Source: Anaerostipes sp. (GTDB lineage: Bacteria > Bacillota > Clostridia > Lachnospirales > Lachnospiraceae). Taken from it: DNA of 18,146 nt. Made by a program: the position numbers and the translations under genes. The notes beneath the pieces were generated by a model that was not told the DNA's origin, searched no databases, and saw nothing but the letters and a program-made list of their open reading frames with translations. Each line of letters starts with the position of its first letter. Position 1 is the stretch's first letter. Below, piece by piece: positions 13,598 to 18,146 of the stretch. The stretch spans positions 1-18,146 of the forward strand of contig NZ_JAGZSD010000033.1 of NCBI RefSeq assembly GCF_018381315.1. The letters are read 5' to 3'.

Positions 13598-14489
13598 AGC
13601 AATCAACCTGACAAAGCGATTTGACGATATCAAAGCCGTTGATCATATTAATGCAGTAATCAGAGAGGGCAGCGTATTTGGATTGATAGGCACGAATGGT
13701 GCAGGAAAGAGTACGTTTCTCAGAATGGCTGCCGGAATACTGAAACCGGATGAGGGCAGAGTTACGATCGACGGAGAAGACATTTTTGAGAATGATAAGG
13801 TAAAATCAAAATTTTTCTATATATCGGATGAGCAGTATTTTTTGAATAACGCGACTCCGGGTGAGATGATGAAGTTTTACAGAAATGTATACAGGAATTT
13901 TGACGAAAAGCGATTTTTCGGCCTGCTTTCCAATTTCGATTTGGATGCAAGGCGGAAGGTAAATACATTTTCAAAAGGAATGAAGAAACAGCTTTCCGTT
14001 CTTCTTGGAATTTGTGCCAACACAGACTATATATTCTGCGATGAGACATTTGACGGGCTGGATCCGGTTATGAGGCAGACAGTGAAAAGCCTTTTTGCCA
14101 ATGATATGGAGGAGAGGAACCTGACTCCGATTATTGCCTCACATAACCTGAGGGAGCTGGAGGATATCTGTGACCACGTAGGACTGCTCCACAAAGGAGG
14201 AATTCTGCTGTCAAAGGATCTGGATGATATGAAGCTGAATATCCATAAGGTTCAATGTGTACTTCTTCCGGGTACAGAGCCGGAAAATCTGCATGGAATT
14301 GACATTATCAGGACGGAACGCAGGGGGAGCCTGCTGACTCTGACCATAAGGGGGAAAAAGGAAGAGATAGAAGCGGTTATGCAGACCTTCCATCCGGTAT
14401 TTTTTGAACTGATTCCTCTTTCCCTGGAAGAAATATTTATCAGTGAAACGGAGGTGGCCGGTTATGACATCAAAAAACTTATTTTTTAA
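13590..14489 (+). CDS. ABC transporter ATP-binding protein
   Basis: A 299-residue ATPase subunit that powers the membrane protein encoded next. Motifs: Walker A GTNGAGKS (34-41), a signature loop FSKGMKKQ (127-134, a variant of LSGGQ typical of YtrB-like ATPases), Walker B YIFCDETFDGLD (147-158, Asp151-Glu152, with Thr instead of the usual Pro after the Glu) and the switch His185 in ASHN. Residues about 215-299 form a C-terminal extension. ATG 13590 is used because AAAGGAGG lies just before it and the ABC fold begins there (MIEAINLTKRF); it overlaps the regulator gene. The 3' end overlaps the permease start by 26 bases, indicating translational coupling. Confidence 0.94.
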   Translation: MIEAINLTKRFDDIKAVDHINAVIREGSVFGLIGTNGAGKSTFLRMAAGILKPDEGRVTIDGEDIFENDKVKSKFFYISDEQYFLNNATPGEMMKFYRNVYRNFDEKRFFGLLSNFDLDARRKVNTFSKGMKKQLSVLLGICANTDYIFCDETFDGLDPVMRQTVKSLFANDMEERNLTPIIASHNLRELEDICDHVGLLHKGGILLSKDLDDMKLNIHKVQCVLLPGTEPENLHGIDIIRTERRGSLLTLTIRGKKEEIEAVMQTFHPVFFELIPLSLEEIFISETEVAGYDIKKLIF

Positions 14490-16815
14490 TCTGATGAAAG
14501 AAAACACGAAACAGCGCCTCTGGACAGTCGCTTTGATATCATTAATATTCTTTTTTACATTTCCGGTGCAGACGGCGCTGTTAATCAGCAGTTATCTTTC
14601 CCAGGACAGAATCGATGCCGTTTGGGAGAGGGAAGCGCAGGGAGTCGAGGTGATAAAGCAGCAGCTTCAGGAAAGATACTTAAGCTGGACTGCAATAGAT
14701 AATGGCATGTTGGTTTTTCTTCTTATCGTTTTTGCCGTAGTCTGCGGTATTTCGGGATTTGCGTATCTGCATTCGCGTAAGAAAACCGATTTTTACCATG
14801 CAATTCCGGTAAAACGTGAAAGATTATTTACTGCCGTATATCTGAACGGCGTCCTTTATACGGCTGTGCCTTATCTGATATCCCTTTTGATATCTTCATT
14901 AATGATTCAGGTGAAAGCCGGGCAGATATTCCCGTGGGGAGAGGTGTTAAAGACTTACTGTATCCATATGTCGTTCTTTTTGTTAATGTATACGGTAGTG
15001 ATAGCGGCTGCTCTGATGACCGGCAATACCATTGTCAATGTGCTTGGATCCGCAGTGTTTTTCCTGTGGGGACCGGGAACGGTCATGCTACTTATCGGCT
15101 ATTTCAGCAGCTATTATATTACCTTTTACCAGGACGGGAACAGATTCGTAGAGCTTTTGCAAAAATCATCACCGGCAGCCTGGTATATCGGAGCGGTATC
15201 AGAACCGGAAAAAGCAGGCTCAATGGCGCTGTGGGCGGTTGCAGTAACCGTACTTCTTATCGCGCTCTGTGTATTTCTGTATAAGAAAAGACCTTCCGAG
15301 GCAGCCGGGCGCGCCATGGCATTCAGAAAAAGCCAGCCGGTTATCAAGCTGCTCCTTGTAGTGCCGATTGCACTCACCGGCAGCCTGATTTTCAGAGAAA
15401 TGATGGGAAGCGACGGATGGAGCATTTTCGGTCTGGTCTGCGGACTTGTAATCAGCTACGCTATTATTGAAATAATTTATAACTTTGATTTCAGAAGACT
15501 GTTTGCACATAAAAAACAATTTGCACTCTGTACAGTCTGCTCATTGGCAATCCTTGCATTTTTCAGGTTTGATTTGTCGGGATTTGACTCTTATGTGCCT
15601 TCTGAATCCAAGATGGAAGCGGCAGGAATTTACTGCAGGCGGATGGACGCGGATTTTCTTGAAGACTATTTGTCTGAATTGGAGCTGAACAGTGATTCCA
15701 GGGGCTATGATTATGTGAGCTGGAAATCGAAATCAGCAGGAGAACTGGTGAAGGAGATGAAACTGGCTGATGTAACGTCGGTGATTGAAATAGGAAAAAG
15801 GGGCGTTACCGATGCCGAACAGGCAAAGAAACGAAACCACGGCATCCTTAGAAGCGGCCGCTATTATTACCGTGATTCGAGTGACGAAACGATTGACGAG
15901 GTAGTGGTTGCTTATCATCTGAAGGGCGGAAAAACTGTGCTGCGCCGCTATAATATGAATCTGTCAGCGGTAAGCGGAGCGCTCGACAAAATTTATGACA
16001 GTGAGGAATATAAGACGGAAGTTTATCCGATTCTTTCTTATCAGGCGTCGGATGTGGCCGGAATCAATTATGAGGAATACGGTGATTTCAGTCATGTGAA
16101 CCTGAAGAATGACGAAATGAAGGCTCGGATTCTGGAGGCGTATCAGAAGGAGTTAAGAGGCCTGACTGCCGAAACAAGAAGAGAAGAAAGCCCGATTGCA
16201 GCAATTCAGTTCAAAACGGGCGAGATGCAGGAAATGATTGATACGCTCAGAGAAAAAAAGCGCGACTTCAGTGTGTTTAACAGAAAATTTTATTATCCGA
16301 TCTATCCGTCCTTTACGGAAACAATCAGCCTGCTGAAAGAATGCGGGGTTGATGTGGGAGAATTCCTGACAGCAGACAAGGTGGATAAGATTGTTATGGA
16401 ATACTACAGAAGTGAAGAGGACGTGGAAGAGATACCGTCTGCTGAAATGGAAGGTGTCTATTCAAAAGAGCGCGGAAGCTGGAAGGTCACGGTAACTGAT
16501 AAGAACGAGATCCGCCAGATCCTTGACAGCTCCCTGTCTGACAGCCTGAACTGTACAAATTATCTGAATAATACCTTTACCGGGGTGAATCTGACTGCCT
16601 ATGTGTCGGTCAAGCGGGGGCAGACGGAAGACGAGTTTGATGCGGCTGCCATGCCTGAAACAGTGCAGACGGAGAGTATAGATGGAAGAGAACAGGAGAC
16701 GGAATATGTCAGATACGGACTGCGGTTTGACTACGACAAGATTCCGGATTTTGTAAAAGAAACGTTTAAATTGACGGAAGAAAATATGAAAAATGATGTA
16801 ATGTGGGGCTATTAG
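14464..16815 (+). CDS. ABC-2-type permease with large C-terminal DUF6449-like domain
   Basis: A 783-residue membrane protein. About nine hydrophobic segments lie between residues 18 and 370 (near 18-44, 81-103, 123-150, 166-186, 190-215, 252-274, 292-312, 318-340, 352-369). The segment KKTDFYHAIPVKRERLF (107-121) is the typical cytoplasmic loop of clostridial ABC-2 permeases. Residues about 375-783 are hydrophilic and, given the odd number of preceding spans, may lie outside the membrane; the arrangement resembles proteins annotated with DUF6449. ATG 14464 has GGAGGTGG six bases upstream; a GTG at 14443 is less likely. Together with the ATPase it should form an exporter or a peptide/antibiotic-sensing transporter controlled by the YtrA-type regulator. 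No second permease gene is present. Substrate unknown. Confidence 0.87.
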   Translation: MTSKNLFFNLMKENTKQRLWTVALISLIFFFTFPVQTALLISSYLSQDRIDAVWEREAQGVEVIKQQLQERYLSWTAIDNGMLVFLLIVFAVVCGISGFAYLHSRKKTDFYHAIPVKRERLFTAVYLNGVLYTAVPYLISLLISSLMIQVKAGQIFPWGEVLKTYCIHMSFFLLMYTVVIAAALMTGNTIVNVLGSAVFFLWGPGTVMLLIGYFSSYYITFYQDGNRFVELLQKSSPAAWYIGAVSEPEKAGSMALWAVAVTVLLIALCVFLYKKRPSEAAGRAMAFRKSQPVIKLLLVVPIALTGSLIFREMMGSDGWSIFGLVCGLVISYAIIEIIYNFDFRRLFAHKKQFALCTVCSLAILAFFRFDLSGFDSYVPSESKMEAAGIYCRRMDADFLEDYLSELELNSDSRGYDYVSWKSKSAGELVKEMKLADVTSVIEIGKRGVTDAEQAKKRNHGILRSGRYYYRDSSDETIDEVVVAYHLKGGKTVLRRYNMNLSAVSGALDKIYDSEEYKTEVYPILSYQASDVAGINYEEYGDFSHVNLKNDEMKARILEAYQKELRGLTAETRREESPIAAIQFKTGEMQEMIDTLREKKRDFSVFNRKFYYPIYPSFTETISLLKECGVDVGEFLTADKVDKIVMEYYRSEEDVEEIPSAEMEGVYSKERGSWKVTVTDKNEIRQILDSSLSDSLNCTNYLNNTFTGVNLTAYVSVKRGQTEDEFDAAAMPETVQTESIDGREQETEYVRYGLRFDYDKIPDFVKETFKLTEENMKNDVMWGY

Positions 16816-16848
16816 AAGCTGCCTTAAGTGGCCCGGTTTTACTTTTGA

Positions 16849-16877
16849 TTGACTTTCTCTCCTTTACAGGATAAAAT
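16849..16877 (+). promoter_or_regulatory. SigA-type promoter of the zinc-ribbon/COG2426 operon
   Basis: TTGACT (16849-16854), 17-base spacer, TAAAAT (16872-16877). The start near 16884 gives a leader of about 30 bases. Confidence 0.75.
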
Positions 16878-16899
16878 AAGTGAGGAAAAATATCCTGTA
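16865..16899. promoter_or_regulatory. Inverted repeat across the -10 box, candidate operator
   Basis: TACAGGATA (16865-16873) and TATCCTGTA (16891-16899) are perfect 9-bp arms separated by 17 bases. The left arm overlaps the -10 box and the right arm sits just before the ribosome site, so it could act as an operator or as an RNA hairpin hiding the ribosome site. Regulator unknown. Confidence 0.55.
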
Positions 16900-16913
16900 G
16901 AGGAGGAAAATGA

Positions 16914-17384
16914 ATGGCATTTTTAGATGAACTTGGTAAAGTAATCAGTGATAAGAGCAAGGAAGCAGCCAATAAAGTGAAGGATATCACAGGCGTAATC
17001 CAGCTCAAATCAAAATTGTCAGCAGAAAAGGAAAAAGTTAATAAAGCATATATCAGTCTTGGAAAGGCATACTATGACAGGCACGAAGCAGCGCTGGAAG
17101 ATGAGTACGCCGATGAATTCAAGATTATCCAGGCGGGTCTGATTAAGATGGCTGTACTGGAAGACGAAATTGCAGAACTGGAAGGAACCAGAGTCTGTGC
17201 GGAGTGCGGAGCCAAGGTAGAGAGAGAGGCCCTGTATTGCAGTAAGTGCGGTGCTCCTATGGAGGATAAAATGGCAGGCGCCTCAGAGGATGAGGACAGT
17301 GAAGAACCAGGACTGCAGTTTCCGGTAAAAACGGCGGCAGATGAATCCATCTTCGCAGAGGAAGACAGCGAAAACGAAGAATAG
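16914..17384 (+). CDS. Zinc-ribbon protein with coiled-coil N-terminus
   Basis: A 156-residue soluble protein. Residues 1-92 are amphipathic helix rich in Lys, Glu and Ala (likely coiled coil, ending VLEDEIAELEG). Residues 95-112 form a double-CxxC zinc ribbon: Cys95, Cys98, Cys109, Cys112 in CAECGAKVEREALYCSKCGA. The last 40 residues are strongly acidic. Such proteins are widespread in Clostridia as hypothetical 'zinc-ribbon domain' proteins; I cannot assign a function. ATG 16914 is seven bases after AGGAGG (16901-16906); an ATG at 16910 is out of frame and reads only ATG-AAT. The next gene starts eight bases after the stop, so they are one operon. Confidence 0.82.
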   Translation: MAFLDELGKVISDKSKEAANKVKDITGVIQLKSKLSAEKEKVNKAYISLGKAYYDRHEAALEDEYADEFKIIQAGLIKMAVLEDEIAELEGTRVCAECGAKVEREALYCSKCGAPMEDKMAGASEDEDSEEPGLQFPVKTAADESIFAEEDSENEE

Positions 17385-17392
17385 GAGATAGA

Positions 17393-17899
17393 ATGGACGC
17401 ATTAGTACAGTGGTTTACGGCCAATCTTTCTGAGTTTATCTCAAAAGAGGCAGTTATTTTTATTATTTCCATGGTACCAATACTGGAATTGAGGGGAGGA
17501 CTTCTGGCGGCTTCGCCGGCACTTCTCAATGTACCGATTATGCAGGCAATACCAATCTGCATTATCGGAAATATTCTGCCAATCCCGTTTATTCTGCTCC
17601 TTATCAGAAAGATACTGGACTGGATGAAGCTGGTGAAGGTGTTCCGGCCAATTGCTTTGTGGCTGGAGAATAAGGCGATGAGTAAAAAAGACCAGATTGA
17701 GAAATATGGATTTTGGGGACTTGTGCTTTTTGTAGGGATCCCCCTCCCTGGTACGGGAGCCTGGACAGGCTCTTTGATAGCGGCGCTTTTGAGAGTGCGT
17801 TTTAAAACAGCATTTGCAGCAATATTAATAGGCATTGTAATCGCTACGGTCATTATGTCTATCCTGTCTTACGGTGTGCTGGGAGTCATTTTCGGATAA
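17393..17899 (+). CDS. COG2426-type small membrane protein ('small multidrug export' family)
   Basis: A 168-residue polytopic protein with hydrophobic segments near residues 18-38, 48-73, 105-133 and 137-166. The motifs ELRGG (32-36) and GIPLPGTGAWTGSLIA (115-130) are the hallmark of the family annotated as 'small multi-drug export protein' (Pfam Sm_multidrug_ex), related to the DedA/SNARE-associated group. The export activity named in the annotation is, to my knowledge, poorly supported; the internal repeat and re-entrant-like Gly/Pro loop suggest a transporter. GAGATAG just before ATG 17393 serves as a modest ribosome site. Second gene of its operon, closed by a strong terminator. Confidence 0.88.
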   Translation: MDALVQWFTANLSEFISKEAVIFIISMVPILELRGGLLAASPALLNVPIMQAIPICIIGNILPIPFILLLIRKILDWMKLVKVFRPIALWLENKAMSKKDQIEKYGFWGLVLFVGIPLPGTGAWTGSLIAALLRVRFKTAFAAILIGIVIATVIMSILSYGVLGVIFG

Positions 17900-17910
17900 G
17901 AAATAACAGT

Positions 17911-17961
17911 CTGCGGTATGGTACGGAACTTTAACATGTTCCTGCCATGCCGCAGTTTTTT
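17911..17961 (+). terminator. Rho-independent terminator after the COG2426 gene
   Basis: CTGCGGTATGG (17911-17921) pairs with CCATGCCGCAG (17945-17955) with one T-G wobble, and inside it GGAAC pairs with GTTCC. TTTTTT (17956-17961) follows. Confidence 0.9.
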
Positions 17962-18021
17962 GTATGCATTATCCGGTTCAGATATTCGGATACAGTATAT
18001 TTTCGGAAAGTATGGAGATTC

Positions 18022-18050
18022 TTGATAACGAAACAGTTTAGATGGATATT
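18022..18050 (+). promoter_or_regulatory. Possible promoter near the right edge
   Basis: TTGATA (18022-18027), 17-base spacer, GATATT (18045-18050). The -35 is good, the -10 only fair (4 of 6). It would serve the possible gene that begins at 18111. Confidence 0.4.
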
Positions 18051-18110
18051 TAATTAAGCAGGTGAGGACGCCGCCGGTACGGCCAGCGGACGGGGTGGTG
18101 AGGTGTGTAT

Positions 18111-18146
18111 ATGAGTCTTTCGTCCCGGGGGTTTGGCATCGCTGGA
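18111..18146 (+). CDS. Possible start of a gene running off the window
   Basis: ATG 18111 opens a frame of 12 codons (MSLSSRGFGIAG) to the window edge, preceded by GAGGTG five bases upstream. It is too short to assign, and the surrounding bases are GC-rich. The support is the ribosome site and the promoter-like pair upstream. Confidence 0.35.
   Translation, partial: MSLSSRGFGIAG

Overview
The window reads as ordinary chromosome from a spore-forming, low-to-mid GC Firmicute, most likely a Lachnospiraceae (Clostridia) species. The grounds are strong AGGAGG ribosome sites, a sporulation sigma factor of the SigK type, Clostridia-type small families (Cys-rich miniproteins, the HEAT-like 'SufBD-annotated' family, DUF3795, DUF4130, DUF6449-like permease) and LexA boxes of the Gram-positive GAAC-N4-GTTC type. 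Every supported gene is on the + strand. I see no rRNA, tRNA, CRISPR array, prophage or intact insertion sequence.

Layout. 1-521: no convincing gene, two hairpins, one a clear terminator. 522-2936: an orphan membrane-anchored TPR-type protein followed by a 42-residue single-span miniprotein. 3102-4615: a tight three-gene operon (Cys-rich miniprotein, HEAT-like protein, GNAT acetyltransferase fused to DUF3795) closed by a hairpin. 4829-5458: sigK, TTG start, no pro-sequence, behind a SigK/SigE-looking promoter. 5709-6725: galE with its own promoter and terminator. 7207-9699: an ion-transporter-superfamily antiporter co-transcribed with a cytidylate-kinase-like protein. 10062-12393: a radical-SAM/DUF4130 DNA-repair pair whose promoter is bracketed by two LexA boxes. 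12602-12910: a very acidic small lipoprotein. 13061-16815: a YtrA-type GntR regulator, ABC ATPase and large permease in an overlapping operon with a palindromic operator. 16914-17899: a zinc-ribbon protein and a COG2426-type membrane protein. 17900-18146: terminator, a possible promoter and perhaps the first codons of another gene.

The most informative non-coding features are: (i) two perfect GAAC-N4-GTTC boxes flanking a good SigA-type promoter in front of the radical-SAM/DUF4130 pair, which argues for SOS control of this little-studied repair system; (ii) a 130-bp interspersed repeat present twice (96% identical), in which most differences fall in hairpin loops or keep pairing; (iii) a 12-bp-stem hairpin behind the lipoprotein gene whose six-base loop is exactly the TTGACA -35 box of the next operon, followed by a 12-bp perfect palindrome matching the YtrA operator layout; (iv) a GC-rich, palindrome-dense in-frame insert inside the radical-SAM gene.

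Functional assignments rest on recognising sequence motifs by eye; no database search or folding program was run.
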